DNA of 64,000 nt from Xanthomonas hortorum (GCF_002940005.1 NZ_MDEF01000017.1), one strand, 5' to 3'; shown: positions 51,215 to 60,323, counted from the stretch's first letter. The notes: generated by a model from the sequence alone, not told the origin. Made by a program: numbers and translations.

Positions 51215-53563
51215 ATGAGCAAAGCGAGCGAGCGCAGCCAGGCCGCGTCCGGCATGCGCACGAGTGGTCCGGTGTTGGGGGGCGTGTTGTTGCTGCTGGC
51301 AGCCTGGTTCGGCTGGAGCGGCTACGCGCAATGGCGCGAAGATGCGATGACGCAGGACCTCGAGCAGGCGCGCGACCGCGCCGTGCAGGACGTCAGCCAG
51401 GCCATGGCCAAGCAGGCCAGCCAGCTCGACGCCGTGCTCAAGCAGCCGCAGGTCATCGCCGCGTTGGCCAATGGCGATGCGCTCGCCGCCGCTTCGGCCA
51501 TCCGCGAGCGCTTCAAGGGCGCCGAAGACGTGCAGGTACTGTCTGGCGATCTCACCGCTGCCTATGAAAATCCCAAGGACTTCGGCTATGCGCGGCTGAG
51601 CCTGCTCGAGTCGGCGCTGGTCGGCAAACGTGCGCAGGTGCATGTGGTGCGCGACGCCAAGCAGGTCCGCCTCGGCGTGGCGGCAGCGGTGACTTTAGGC
51701 ACGCAGCCGGCCGTGGTGTATGCGCGCCTGCCGCTGTTGCGGTTGACCGGCCCGCTGGATGCGATCGCAGTGCCCGGCAGCGCCTATCTGGCATTGCGCC
51801 AGGGCAGCTACAACGTCGCCGAGCAGGGCGATACCGGGCTGGCCGACGCCGCCGAAACACTGGCCAGGCCGCTGGGCGACAGCGGTCTGCGCGTTGCCGC
51901 TGCCGTGCGGCAGAGCGACATCGGCCCGTTGGGTCTTGGCGCAGTTGGCTGCGCGATCGTGGCGTCGCTGCTGCTCGTCATCGCCGTGCTGCTGGTACTT
52001 GCCAGCCGTGGCCGTGTCGCCCTGCCGCGCCGCCGCGTGGCAAGCGAATCGACGGCCGACGAACCTACCTTCGGGCAAAGCCTGCAGCACGATGCCAGCG
52101 TCGCCAGCCAGGCACGCGCGTTGGACCAGGACGCCGCCACATCCGCGCCGCCCGTCCTGGTGCCGGCGGTGCAGATCGCCACCGAGATGTTCCGCGCCTA
52201 TGACATCCGCGGCGTGGTCGGCAAGGACTTGAATCCTGGCGTTGCCGCGCTGATCGGCCAGGCCATCGGCAGCGTGATGCAGGTGCAGGGCCTGCGCGAG
52301 GTGGTGGTCGGCCGCGACGGGCGCCTGTCGGGCCCGGAGCTTGCCAACGGCCTGATCGAAGGCCTGCGCCGGGCCGGCTGCAGCGTAATCGACATCGGTC
52401 TGGCACCGACGCCAATGGTGTATTTCGGCGCCTACGAACTGCGCGCCGGCAGCTGCGTGGCGGTGACCGGCAGCCACAATCCGCCCGACTACAACGGCTT
52501 CAAGATCGTGATCGGCGGCGAGACCCTGTCGGGCGCGGCGATCACCGACCTGCACCAGCGCATCAACGAAGGCCGCCTGCACACCGCAGCGGCGCCCGGC
52601 GAACTGGAACAGCGCGACATCAGCGATGCCTATATCCAGCGCATCGCCGACGACGTGCAGCTGGACCGCCCGATCAAGGTGGTGGTGGATGCCGGCAACG
52701 GCGTGGCCGGCGATATCGCACCGCGCTTGCTGGAGGCGATCGGCGCCGAAGTCATTCCGCTGTACTGCGATGTCGACGGCACCTTTCCCAATCATCACCC
52801 CGACCCGAGCGAGCCGCACAATCTCGACGATCTGGTGAACATGGTGCAGCGCTTCGATGCGGATATCGGCGTGGCCTTCGATGGCGATGCCGACCGTCTG
52901 GGCGTGGTCACCAAGGAAGGCGCCATCGTGTTTCCCGATCGCCTGCTGATGCTGTTCGCCGCCGACGTGCTGCAGCGCAACCCCGGCGCGCTGGTGATCT
53001 ACGACGTCAAATGCACCGGCAAGCTGTCCGACTACGTGTTGCGCAATGGCGGCAGCCCGTTGATGTGGAAGACCGGGCATTCGCTGATCAAGTCCAAGAT
53101 GCGCGAGACCGACGCCGAACTGGCCGGCGAGATGAGCGGGCACTTCTTTTTCAAGGAGCGCTGGTACGGTTTCGACGACGGCATCTATGCCGCCGCGCGC
53201 CTGCTGGAAATCCTGGCCCAGCGCGAGGAAACCCCGTCCGAAGTGCTGAACGCGCTACCCGAAAGCGTGTCCACGCCGGAGATCAAGGTGCCGGTCGACG
53301 GCGATGCGCATGCGCTGGTGGCGCGCTTTGTCGAACGTGCGCAGGCCAGCGAAGAATCGCCGTTCGAATCGGCTCGGCTCTCCACGATCGACGGATTGCG
53401 TGCGGACTTTACTGACGGCTGGGGCCTGGTGCGTGCCTCCAATACCACGCCGATTCTGGTGCTGCGGTTCGAAGCCGACACCGAGGCTGCATTGAACCGG
53501 ATCCGTGCGTTGTTCCGCAGCGAATTGCAGGCCTTGCTGCCAGAGCATCCGTTGGCGTTTTGA
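51215..53563 (+). CDS. Phosphomannomutase/phosphoglucomutase with N-terminal membrane sensor module
   Basis: A 782-residue protein. Residues 17-34 and 242-263 are membrane helices flanking a 200-residue extracytoplasmic region, followed by an Arg-rich linker. The mutase domain (about 325-782) has the phosphoserine loop TGSHNPPDYNG (Ser420), the metal loop DGDADR (Asp556, Asp558, Asp560) and the sugar loop GEMSGHFFF. Pseudomonas AlgC also has a long form with an extracytoplasmic N-terminus, in the same dut-algC order. It makes mannose-1-P and glucose-1-P for LPS and EPS. The xanthan mutase XanA is shorter and paired with xanB, so this is a separate gene. Confidence 0.92.
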   Translation: MSKASERSQAASGMRTSGPVLGGVLLLLAAWFGWSGYAQWREDAMTQDLEQARDRAVQDVSQAMAKQASQLDAVLKQPQVIAALANGDALAAASAIRERFKGAEDVQVLSGDLTAAYENPKDFGYARLSLLESALVGKRAQVHVVRDAKQVRLGVAAAVTLGTQPAVVYARLPLLRLTGPLDAIAVPGSAYLALRQGSYNVAEQGDTGLADAAETLARPLGDSGLRVAAAVRQSDIGPLGLGAVGCAIVASLLLVIAVLLVLASRGRVALPRRRVASESTADEPTFGQSLQHDASVASQARALDQDAATSAPPVLVPAVQIATEMFRAYDIRGVVGKDLNPGVAALIGQAIGSVMQVQGLREVVVGRDGRLSGPELANGLIEGLRRAGCSVIDIGLAPTPMVYFGAYELRAGSCVAVTGSHNPPDYNGFKIVIGGETLSGAAITDLHQRINEGRLHTAAAPGELEQRDISDAYIQRIADDVQLDRPIKVVVDAGNGVAGDIAPRLLEAIGAEVIPLYCDVDGTFPNHHPDPSEPHNLDDLVNMVQRFDADIGVAFDGDADRLGVVTKEGAIVFPDRLLMLFAADVLQRNPGALVIYDVKCTGKLSDYVLRNGGSPLMWKTGHSLIKSKMRETDAELAGEMSGHFFFKERWYGFDDGIYAAARLLEILAQREETPSEVLNALPESVSTPEIKVPVDGDAHALVARFVERAQASEESPFESARLSTIDGLRADFTDGWGLVRASNTTPILVLRFEADTEAALNRIRALFRSELQALLPEHPLAF

Positions 53564-53714
53564 TCGACAGGTGAGTGACGGGCGATTGCTCTGCCGGCAT
53601 GGCGGCAGAGCAGGTGGTGAGCAGCAGTTGCCGATCCCGTTGCGCTCGACGCTGACAGGTGTAGAGGATCACCTGTACGTCGTGCTCGAGCCCTGCAGAC
53701 CCAAGCGATCACGA

Positions 53715-54248
53715 TCACGCGCCTCCTAAACCTGCCATGCATAAGCAATCATCCGGCGCCGGAATGGCAGCGTCGTTTCCGGCGTCGTCGTGCAACAACC
53801 AGATCGCGTCCCAGTACGGATACCCACCGATCTGCTCGGCCAGCCCGGCACGCAACGGCAACGCGACCAGCGAGCGCGCGAACTGGCGGTGATCGGCCTG
53901 CAGCGGAAGTGCCGACGCCTGCATCTGCGGCTGCCACACCGTTCCGCCACGGCCACGCGCGCGATTGACCGCCTCGCCAGCCGCCTGTCGCGCGACAACA
54001 GCCATCTGCAGCAGCGCAGCCTTGCCCGGTGCCTGCAGCAAGGCGCACCAACTGTCCGGCAGCAGCACCCAGCACAGCAGGCGCGCACCATGCCAGTGAC
54101 CGGCCATCGCAAGGCTCGCTGCCGCCGCCCGCGCGCAGCGCCAGTCCGCAAACAGCGGCACGTGTTGATGCGTCTGCAAACGCAGATGCCAGTACACCGC
54201 AGTGGGCGCTGGCATGGAGGCGGGGCGATGAAGCAAGGCGCTGGACAT
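53715..54248 (-). CDS. Degenerate REP-associated tyrosine transposase-like protein (RAYT remnant)
   Basis: A 177-residue protein with the layout of RAYT/IS200-like Y1 transposases: HLRLQTHQHVPLFAD at the N-terminus, the WVLLPDSWCALLQAP segment, RAGLAEQIGGYPYWDAIW near the end. The normal histidine-hydrophobic-histidine motif of the central segment (PDHxHxLL) is replaced by PDSWCALL, so both metal-binding histidines are lost and nicking activity is unlikely. The frame remains open, pointing to a diverged or domesticated protein rather than a fresh pseudogene. The ATG at 54248 is assumed; 54215 is an alternative. Confidence 0.65.
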   Translation of the reverse strand: MSSALLHRPASMPAPTAVYWHLRLQTHQHVPLFADWRCARAAAASLAMAGHWHGARLLCWVLLPDSWCALLQAPGKAALLQMAVVARQAAGEAVNRARGRGGTVWQPQMQASALPLQADHRQFARSLVALPLRAGLAEQIGGYPYWDAIWLLHDDAGNDAAIPAPDDCLCMAGLGGA

Positions 54249-54474
54249 GACCCCAGCATGTCGATGGCGTTATCGGAGCGGCATCGGCGATGCGCGTCAT
54301 CTCAGGTCGGTAACCATCGCAGCGCGGTGTACGAACAAACGCATTGACTCTCGGAGATCGCGCGCCTGGCGTTATCCACTGCAAAGTAGAGCCGATGCAG
54401 CGTGCTCCATCAGCTCAGTTGCGCAGCCAGCATCACCTCAAACGCCTGAAGGCTGGAACACCAGTGCCGCACTG

Positions 54475-54506
54475 GCGACTCCCAATCCCGACTCTCCAAT
54501 CCCCGC
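54475..54506. repeat. GGGATT-type repeats
   Basis: CCCAATCCCGACTCTCCAATCCCC immediately beyond the stop of the leftward LAB_N gene. Same family as 4729-4814 and 60324-60436. Confidence 0.6.
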
Positions 54507-54848
54507 TCAATGCACCGCCCGATCCCGCTTCCAGCCGCGATGCTTCACATCCAGATACAGGCTGTAGAACGCCGTAAACGCCGGAAACAGGTTCTGCAGC
54601 ACGCCCACCGAATCCTGCTTGGCCGAGAACACGAAGTAGCTCAGCGTCATCAGGCTGCCGACCACGCTCATGTACCAGAACATGCGCGGAATCACCGGCT
54701 TGCCGGCGCGCTTGGAAGCGACGAACTGCACCAGCCAGCGGCCGCCGAACATCAGCGCGCCCACATAGCCGATCAGTTTCCAACCGGTGACATGCAGCCC
54801 GGTCCAGAACAGCCAGGTCAGCGGTTGATCCAGCCAATGCAGTTCCAT
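54507..54848 (-). CDS. LAB_N-domain small membrane protein
   Basis: A 113-residue protein with the lipid-A-biosynthesis N-terminal (LAB_N) signature: GWKLIGYVGALMFGGRWLVQFVASKRAGKPVIPRMFWYMSVVGSLMTLSYF, and three membrane helices. The family includes partners of GT2 polyprenyl-phosphate glycosyltransferases (for example RgtF beside RgtE in Rhizobium). Its ATG shares bases with the stop codon of the upstream GT2 gene (TGATG), so the two are coupled. Confidence 0.9.
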   Translation of the reverse strand: MELHWLDQPLTWLFWTGLHVTGWKLIGYVGALMFGGRWLVQFVASKRAGKPVIPRMFWYMSVVGSLMTLSYFVFSAKQDSVGVLQNLFPAFTAFYSLYLDVKHRGWKRDRAVH

Positions 54849-55570
54849 CAGCGCTCCTGCACCACGGTGCGCTTGCTGCGGGTGATCAACCAGGCCACGC
54901 CGCGCAGGTCGCGGATGCCCACCAGGGCGCGATTGAGGTTGTTGTACTTGGACACGCCGGCAGTGCGATGGCGGTGGTGCACCGGCACGCTCACCGTGCG
55001 CCAGCCGGCGCGCTGCATCAGCGCCGGCAGATAGCGGTGCATATGGTCGAAGTAGGGCAGGTCCAGAAACGCCTCGCGCTCGAACAGCTTGATGCCGCAG
55101 CCGGTGTCGGGGGTGTTGTCGTGCAGCATGCGCGAGCGGATCGCATTGGCCCACTTGCTGGCCCAGCGCTTGGACCCCGAATCCTGGCGATTGACCCGCC
55201 AGCCGGCGAACAGCTTCACCTGTGTCTCGGCGCTGGCACGCGCGGTCATCAGTTTGGGAATGTCGGCCGGGTCGTTCTGGCCGTCGCCATCGAGCGTGGC
55301 GATCCAGCTCGCGCGCGCCGCCTTGACGCCGTTGCGCACCGCCGTGCTCTGGCCGCTCTGGGTGACGTGATGCAGCACGCGCAGTTCCGGCGTGGTGGTC
55401 TTCAGGCCTTGCAGCACCGCCAGCGTATCGTCGCGCGAGTGGTCGTCGACATAGACGATTTCGAACGCCACCAGCCCGCGCAGCGCAGCGACGATTTCGC
55501 CAACCAGCGCGGCGACGTTATCGCGCTCATTGAACACCGGGACGACAACGGAAAGCTGAGGTTGGCTCAT
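54848..55570 (-). CDS. GT2 polyprenyl-phosphate glycosyltransferase
   Basis: A 240-residue glycosyltransferase: VVPVFNERDNVAALV, DDHSRDDT, DGDGQNDPADIPKL (DxD-like metal site) and a C-terminal RHRTAGVSKYNNLNRAL signature of dolichol-phosphate-mannose-synthase-like enzymes. No membrane helices, so it works at the inner face of the membrane. The ATG at 55570 follows the standard start. It lies 134 bp downstream of a UDP-glucuronate 4-epimerase-like gene, suggesting UDP-galacturonate as donor; that is inference. Confidence 0.92.
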   Translation of the reverse strand: MSQPQLSVVVPVFNERDNVAALVGEIVAALRGLVAFEIVYVDDHSRDDTLAVLQGLKTTTPELRVLHHVTQSGQSTAVRNGVKAARASWIATLDGDGQNDPADIPKLMTARASAETQVKLFAGWRVNRQDSGSKRWASKWANAIRSRMLHDNTPDTGCGIKLFEREAFLDLPYFDHMHRYLPALMQRAGWRTVSVPVHHRHRTAGVSKYNNLNRALVGIRDLRGVAWLITRSKRTVVQER

Positions 55571-55704
55571 GGATTCGTGGTGGCCAGATGAAGGCTGAGC
55601 GAAAAAGATCGCGCATTGTGCCCTGACTGTCTGAGTCAGGCATGAAGCGAACGTGCGTTGTGCGCGGTGGAGCGAATGGAAAGCGGCCTGTAGCGTGTTG
55701 GATG

Positions 55705-56670
55705 CTAAGCGCGATCGCCGAAATAGCGGCGGCACCAGTCCACCACCTGCGGCAAGCCACGTTCGACCGGAGTGGCCGGCTCGAAGCCGAACGCGGCCTG
55801 CGCGCGCTGCGTATCGGCCATGGTGCGGACCATGTCGCCCGGCTGCATCGGCCGGTAGACCTTCTCGGCCGGGCGGCCGGCGGCCTGCGCGATCACGTCG
55901 ATGAAGTATTCCAGCTCCACCGGGGTGTGGTTGCCCAGGTTGAACACCCGATGCGGCACCGGCTCGCCGCTGGGCGTGTCCAGCGCGCCGAGCACGCCGG
56001 CCACGATGTCGTCAACGAAGGTGAAATCGCGCTGCATCTTGCCGTGGTTGAACACCTCGATCGGCCGCCCCGCCAGTACCGCGCGGCTGAAGATCAGCGG
56101 CGCCATGTCCGGCCGGCCCCACGGTCCATACACGGTGAAGAAGCGCAGGCCGGTCGCGCGCAGGCCGTACAACTGCGCGTAGGTGTAGCCCATCAGCTCA
56201 TTGGCGGCCTTGGTCGCCGCATACAGCGAACGTGGCTGGTCCACGCGCTGGTCTTCGGAGAACGGCGGGGTCGCCGAGTCGCCATACACCGAGCTGCTCG
56301 AGGCATACACCAGATGCTGCACGCCCCGATGCCGGCACAGCTCCAGCAAGTTGACGAAACCGACCAGGTTGCTGTCGACGTAGGCGGATGGATTTTCCAG
56401 CGAGTAACGCACCCCGGCCTGCGCGGCCAGATGCACCACGCGCGTGGGCTGAATCTCATCGAACAACGCGGCCAGGCCATCACGGTCGGTCAGATCCAGC
56501 GTGCGGATGTCGATGTCCGGGCACAGCGCCGCCACCCGGTCGCGCTTGAGCTGCGGGTCGTAGTAGCTGTTGTAGTTGTCCAGGCCCACCACCGTCTCAC
56601 CACGCGCAGCCAGCGCGCGGCAGGTGTAGGCACCGATGAAACCGGCAGCGCCGGTCACGAGAATGGTCAT
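55705..56670 (-). CDS. UDP-glucuronate 4-epimerase-like protein
   Basis: A 321-residue extended SDR: GAAGFIGAYTCRAL, DNYNSYYDPQLKRDR, HLAAQAGVRYSLENP, catalytic YAATK with SSSSVYG, and VYGPWGRPDMAPL. This combination matches UDP-glucuronate 4-epimerases (UDP-GlcA to UDP-GalA). Cytosolic. First gene of a likely operon with the GT2 and LAB_N genes. Galacturonic acid is a known constituent of Xanthomonas LPS core, which fits. Confidence 0.92.
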   Translation of the reverse strand: MTILVTGAAGFIGAYTCRALAARGETVVGLDNYNSYYDPQLKRDRVAALCPDIDIRTLDLTDRDGLAALFDEIQPTRVVHLAAQAGVRYSLENPSAYVDSNLVGFVNLLELCRHRGVQHLVYASSSSVYGDSATPPFSEDQRVDQPRSLYAATKAANELMGYTYAQLYGLRATGLRFFTVYGPWGRPDMAPLIFSRAVLAGRPIEVFNHGKMQRDFTFVDDIVAGVLGALDTPSGEPVPHRVFNLGNHTPVELEYFIDVIAQAAGRPAEKVYRPMQPGDMVRTMADTQRAQAAFGFEPATPVERGLPQVVDWCRRYFGDRA

Positions 56671-56770
56671 GGAAGTTGTCCTGGAGATTTTGAGTGGCAA
56701 AAGGGAGGCGAAAGGCGACGCTAGACCACTCCGAAGCGCTTTCCTGGCGACGTTCGCTCACCCATCGCAC

Positions 56771-57079
56771 TCACCCCATGCTGAGCGGTGCTTCGCTTGC
56801 CAGTTTGGCTTTGCGTTCGGCGCTGAACGACCACCACGGGCCCGGCGCCTCGCCTTCCATGAAACGCACGATCGACAGGAACACATCGATCACGCACGGA
56901 TCGTGCAGCACACCGGTGCGCAGGCATAGCTGCGCGTACATGTCGTAGGCATCGCGGCCGCGCAGCTGCGCGGGCACACGGATGCCGATCAGACGCGGAT
57001 CCTTTTCGCAGGCCGGCCCGACGTTCGGCAGGTCGGTCAGACACAGCAGATGATTGCGATCGACCTTGGCGGGATGCAT
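56771..57079 (-). CDS. Cdd1 / pathogenicity-locus helix-hairpin-helix protein
   Basis: A 102-residue protein matching the Cdd1 family (called Pathogenicity locus in Pfam): LTDLPNVGPACEKDPRLIGIRVPAQLRGRDAYDMYAQLC, then RTGVLHDPCVIDVF and a C-terminal PGPWWSFS. The first half is a helix-hairpin-helix of the DNA-binding type. Function is unknown. The ATG at 57079 avoids overlap with parB; the longer frame from 57151 overlaps it. It lies 35 bp after parB on the same strand. Confidence 0.85.
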   Translation of the reverse strand: MHPAKVDRNHLLCLTDLPNVGPACEKDPRLIGIRVPAQLRGRDAYDMYAQLCLRTGVLHDPCVIDVFLSIVRFMEGEAPGPWWSFSAERKAKLASEAPLSMG

Positions 57080-57113
57080 AGCCGGAATGATCCTCTTGCG
57101 CGGATGCAGGAAC

Positions 57114-58043
57114 TCAGCTGCGCTGGGCGCGTAAACGTTCCAGCACGCCATCCAGCGTGTCCAGGTCGGTGTAATGAATCACCAGCTTGCCCTTGCCGCC
57201 GCGGCCGTGATTGAACACCACCTTGGTGCCCAGCGACTCGGACAGCTCGGTTTCCAGCGAGGCGATGTCGGCCTGCGGTGCGGCGGCGGCCGGCTTGCCC
57301 TTGCGCAACGATCCGGGCACCTTGCCGGCGGCGAACTGCTGCGCGCGATGTTCCACCTCACGCACCGACCAACCCTGGTCGGCCGCTTCCTGCGCCAGCT
57401 TGCTGGCCAGTTCCGGCGCCAGGGTGAGCAGCGCACGCGCATGGCCCATTTCCAGACGGCGGGTTTCCAGCAGTACCCGGATCGCCACCGGCAATTCCAG
57501 CAACCGCAGCAGGTTGGACACAGACGCACGCGAGCGACCTACCGCACCGGCGGCCTCGGCATGGGTCAGCGAAAATTCGTCGATCAGCCGCTGCAGCGCC
57601 TGCGCTTCTTCCAGCGGGTTGAGGTCTTCGCGCTGGATGTTCTCGATCAGCGCCATCGCGATGACGGTGCGGTCGTCCAGCTCGCGCACCACCACCGGCA
57701 CCTCGGTCAGCCCGGCCAGTTGCGAGGCGCGCCAGCGGCGTTCGCCGGCCACGATCTCGAACTGCCCCGGCGCCAGCTCGCGCGCCACGATCGGCTGGAT
57801 CACGCCCTGCGCCTTGATCGATTCGGCCAGCTCGGCCAGCTTGACCTCGTCCATCTCCTTACGCGGCTGGTACTTGCCCGGCTGCAACTGGCTGACCGGC
57901 AACTGGCGCAAGCTGTCGCCCGGCTGCAAGGCGTCTTCGCTGGCTGCGCTCGGCGCCGCTGCGGCTGCCGCGCCCTTCGGTCCCAACAGCGCTTCCAGGC
58001 CGCGGCCCAGACCACGCTTCTTTGCGGGGATCGGCTTGCTCAT
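57114..58043 (-). CDS. Chromosome partition protein ParB
   Basis: A 309-residue ParB/Spo0J. N-terminal RGLGRGLEALLG (ParA-interacting), CTP-binding ParB/Sulfiredoxin fold with QPRKEMDE and GERRWRAS, ENIQREDLNPLEEA, HTH domain around TAEAAGAVGRSRASVSNLLRLLELP, and a C-terminal dimerisation domain. Its start overlaps the parA stop (TGATG). Confidence 0.96.
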   Translation of the reverse strand: MSKPIPAKKRGLGRGLEALLGPKGAAAAAAPSAASEDALQPGDSLRQLPVSQLQPGKYQPRKEMDEVKLAELAESIKAQGVIQPIVARELAPGQFEIVAGERRWRASQLAGLTEVPVVVRELDDRTVIAMALIENIQREDLNPLEEAQALQRLIDEFSLTHAEAAGAVGRSRASVSNLLRLLELPVAIRVLLETRRLEMGHARALLTLAPELASKLAQEAADQGWSVREVEHRAQQFAAGKVPGSLRKGKPAAAAPQADIASLETELSESLGTKVVFNHGRGGKGKLVIHYTDLDTLDGVLERLRAQRS

Positions 58044-58840
58044 CAAACGGTCTCCACGGGCCGGTAGGCCTTGTTGCGATCGTTCTGGCGGCGCACGATC
58101 TCGCCGGCCAGCCCCAGGTACGCCACGCCACCGCGCGAGGTGCGGTCGTACCCGAGGATGCTCTGGCCATGGCTGGGCGCCTCGGCCAGGCGCACGTTGC
58201 GCGGCACGATGGTGCGGAACACCTTGTCGCCGAAATGCTGGGTCAACTCGGCCGACACCGCATTGGCCAGGTTGTTGCGGATGTCGAACATCGTGCGCAG
58301 CACGCCTTCGATTTCCAGCCCCGGATTGAGGTTGGCGCGTAGCGCCTCGATGGTTTCCAGCAAGGCAGTGAGTCCTTCCAGCGCGTAGTACTCGCACTGC
58401 ATCGGCACGATGATCGAGTCGGCGGCGGTCAACGCATTGAGCGTGAGCAGCGACAACGCCGGCGGGCAGTCGATCAGGATGAAGTCGTACTCGTCGCGGA
58501 TCGGCGCCAGGGCGCGCTTGAGCCGCTGTTCGCGCTCGCTCTGATCCATCAGCTGGATCTCGGCGGCGGTCAGGTCGATGTTGCCCGGCAGCAGGTCGAA
58601 GCCTTCCGGCGCGGTCACCCGGATCTCGGCAGCGGTGTTTTCGCCCAGCAGCAGGTCGCAGGTCGAGGCGGCCACATCGCGCTTGTCGATGCCGCTGCCC
58701 ATGGTGGCGTTGCCCTGCGAGTCCAGATCCACCAGCAACACACGCTTGGGCGCGCGCGCCAGGCCGGCCGCCAGATTGACTGCCGTCGTGGTCTTGCCGA
58801 CGCCGCCTTTCTGGTTGGCAATGGCGATGATCCGGGCCAT
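58043..58840 (-). CDS. Chromosome partition ATPase ParA (Soj)
   Basis: A 265-residue deviant Walker A ATPase: NQKGGVGKTTTAVNLAAGL, Walker B IDCPPALSLLTLNAL, and a C-terminal basic DNA-binding patch. It moves ParB-parS complexes during chromosome segregation. Start ATG 58840 gives MARIIAIANQKGG. Confidence 0.96.
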   Translation of the reverse strand: MARIIAIANQKGGVGKTTTAVNLAAGLARAPKRVLLVDLDSQGNATMGSGIDKRDVAASTCDLLLGENTAAEIRVTAPEGFDLLPGNIDLTAAEIQLMDQSEREQRLKRALAPIRDEYDFILIDCPPALSLLTLNALTAADSIIVPMQCEYYALEGLTALLETIEALRANLNPGLEIEGVLRTMFDIRNNLANAVSAELTQHFGDKVFRTIVPRNVRLAEAPSHGQSILGYDRTSRGGVAYLGLAGEIVRRQNDRNKAYRPVETV

Positions 58841-58955
58841 GCGGGAGAGCCTCGTGGGCAAGGAGTAAGACCGGCCATTATGCGGGCAGGGCGTCGGATC
58901 GGGAAATGCCGCCCGCAGCAGCGCGCCGCACCGGCGGGAATGACGGCTGCGCCAA

Positions 58956-59636
58956 TCAGCCGCTCGGCGAAGCGCCGGCCGGCGGCTCCTTCATGGCCCG
59001 GTAGCGCAGCAGGATGTCGGCGATTTCGCCGTCCAGTGCCACCCGTTGCTGCTCGAAGCTGGTCTGCAACCGCAATTGCGCCATCAGCTCGCGATGGCGT
59101 TGCTGGATATCGCCGGCCAGCTTGTCGGCAACGGCTTGACCGGCCAGTTCACGATCACCGGCGGTGCGCAGCATGCTGACCAGCCCCTCGCGCAGGCTGG
59201 TCACATTGAAGCGCGCGGTGTGGATGTTGTTGTCCACGATGGCGATGCGCTCATTGAAGACACGGCGCAGGTCGTCCTCGTTTTGGTAGGACATCAACAT
59301 CGCCTGGTCGGTGCGCTGGCGCATCTGCTCGGCGGCCAGATCGGCCTGGCGTTGCTGCTCGCTGGCCGCGGCGGCGGCACGCTCGTCGCTGCTCATCGCG
59401 CGCTGCACCTCGGCGCTGCGCATGCCGCTCTTGACGTTGAATTCGTCGCGCGCCTGGTTCACCGCCTCCGGCGGCAGCGTATCGCTGCACACGCGGGCGC
59501 CGTTCTGGTTCCAGCAATACAGCTTTTTCGCGGCCGGTTTGTCCTGCGCACTGGCGGGCGCGGCGGCGATCGTTGTCGCAACGACAGCTGCCGCCGCAGC
59601 GGCGAGTAACGCCAAACGGATGTGTCTCGGCATCAT
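58956..59636 (-). CDS. DUF4124-type periplasmic protein
   Basis: A 226-residue secreted protein: signal peptide about 1-31 (ending APASAQ), then a CWNQNGARVCSDTLPPEA segment with two Cys, characteristic of DUF4124, and a long coiled-coil rich in Gln, Arg and Ala (60-215). Double ATG at 59631-59636; GGGGGCTGCG precedes it. Function unknown. Confidence 0.85.
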   Translation of the reverse strand: MMPRHIRLALLAAAAAAVVATTIAAAPASAQDKPAAKKLYCWNQNGARVCSDTLPPEAVNQARDEFNVKSGMRSAEVQRAMSSDERAAAAASEQQRQADLAAEQMRQRTDQAMLMSYQNEDDLRRVFNERIAIVDNNIHTARFNVTSLREGLVSMLRTAGDRELAGQAVADKLAGDIQQRHRELMAQLRLQTSFEQQRVALDGEIADILLRYRAMKEPPAGASPSG

Positions 59637-59658
59637 CGCAGCCCCCTGTCGCCTGCCG

Positions 59659-60318
59659 TCAGCCTGTGGTGTCGGTTCCGTAGCGGCCACGATAGGCCAG
59701 CAGCGGTTTCCGGAAGCCCACAAGGTCGGCGTTTCCTGCCGCAAAAGCAAGCAAGTCGCCCAGGTTGGCCACCGCAATCACCGGGATGCCGGCCTCGGCT
59801 GCCACCGTCTGTGCGGCCGAGCGGCGATCCTGTTCGGAGGCGATCTCCTGCCGGTCCAGCGCCACCACGATCCCGGACGGAGTGCCGCCCGCGCCGCGGA
59901 TGATGCCCAAGGCCTCGCGGATCGCGGTGCCGGCGGTGATCACATCGTCGACGATCAAGACCTTGCGCCCCTCAAGCGGCGCACCGATCAGGCTGCCGCC
60001 TTCGCCATGCGCCTTGGCTTCCTTGCGGTTGAACGCCATCGGCAGATCGCGCCCGCGCCCGGCATAGGCGCAGGCCAGCGCGGTCGCCAACGGGATGCCC
60101 TTGTAGGCCGGGCCGAACAACAGATCGAATTCCACCCCCGCTGCATCGATCGCATCGGCATAGCACTGCGCCAGCTGCGCAGTCTTGGCGCCCGAATCGA
60201 AGCGACCGGCATTGAAGAAATACGGGCTGAGCCGCCCGGACTTGAGCGTGAACTCGCCAAAGCGCAGGGCATCGGCGCCCAGGGCCAGCTGCAGGAAACG
60301 GGTGCGGTGGTCGGTCAT
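59659..60318 (-). CDS. Orotate phosphoribosyltransferase
   Basis: A 219-residue PRTase with the PRPP loop VLIVDDVITAGTA, FGPAYKGIPLATAL and the flexible loop FNRKEAKAHGEGG. It makes OMP from orotate in pyrimidine synthesis. It lies 22 bp downstream of a GGGATT-type repeat cluster. Confidence 0.97.
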   Translation of the reverse strand: MTDHRTRFLQLALGADALRFGEFTLKSGRLSPYFFNAGRFDSGAKTAQLAQCYADAIDAAGVEFDLLFGPAYKGIPLATALACAYAGRGRDLPMAFNRKEAKAHGEGGSLIGAPLEGRKVLIVDDVITAGTAIREALGIIRGAGGTPSGIVVALDRQEIASEQDRRSAAQTVAAEAGIPVIAVANLGDLLAFAAGNADLVGFRKPLLAYRGRYGTDTTG

Positions 60319-60323
60319 GGTTA

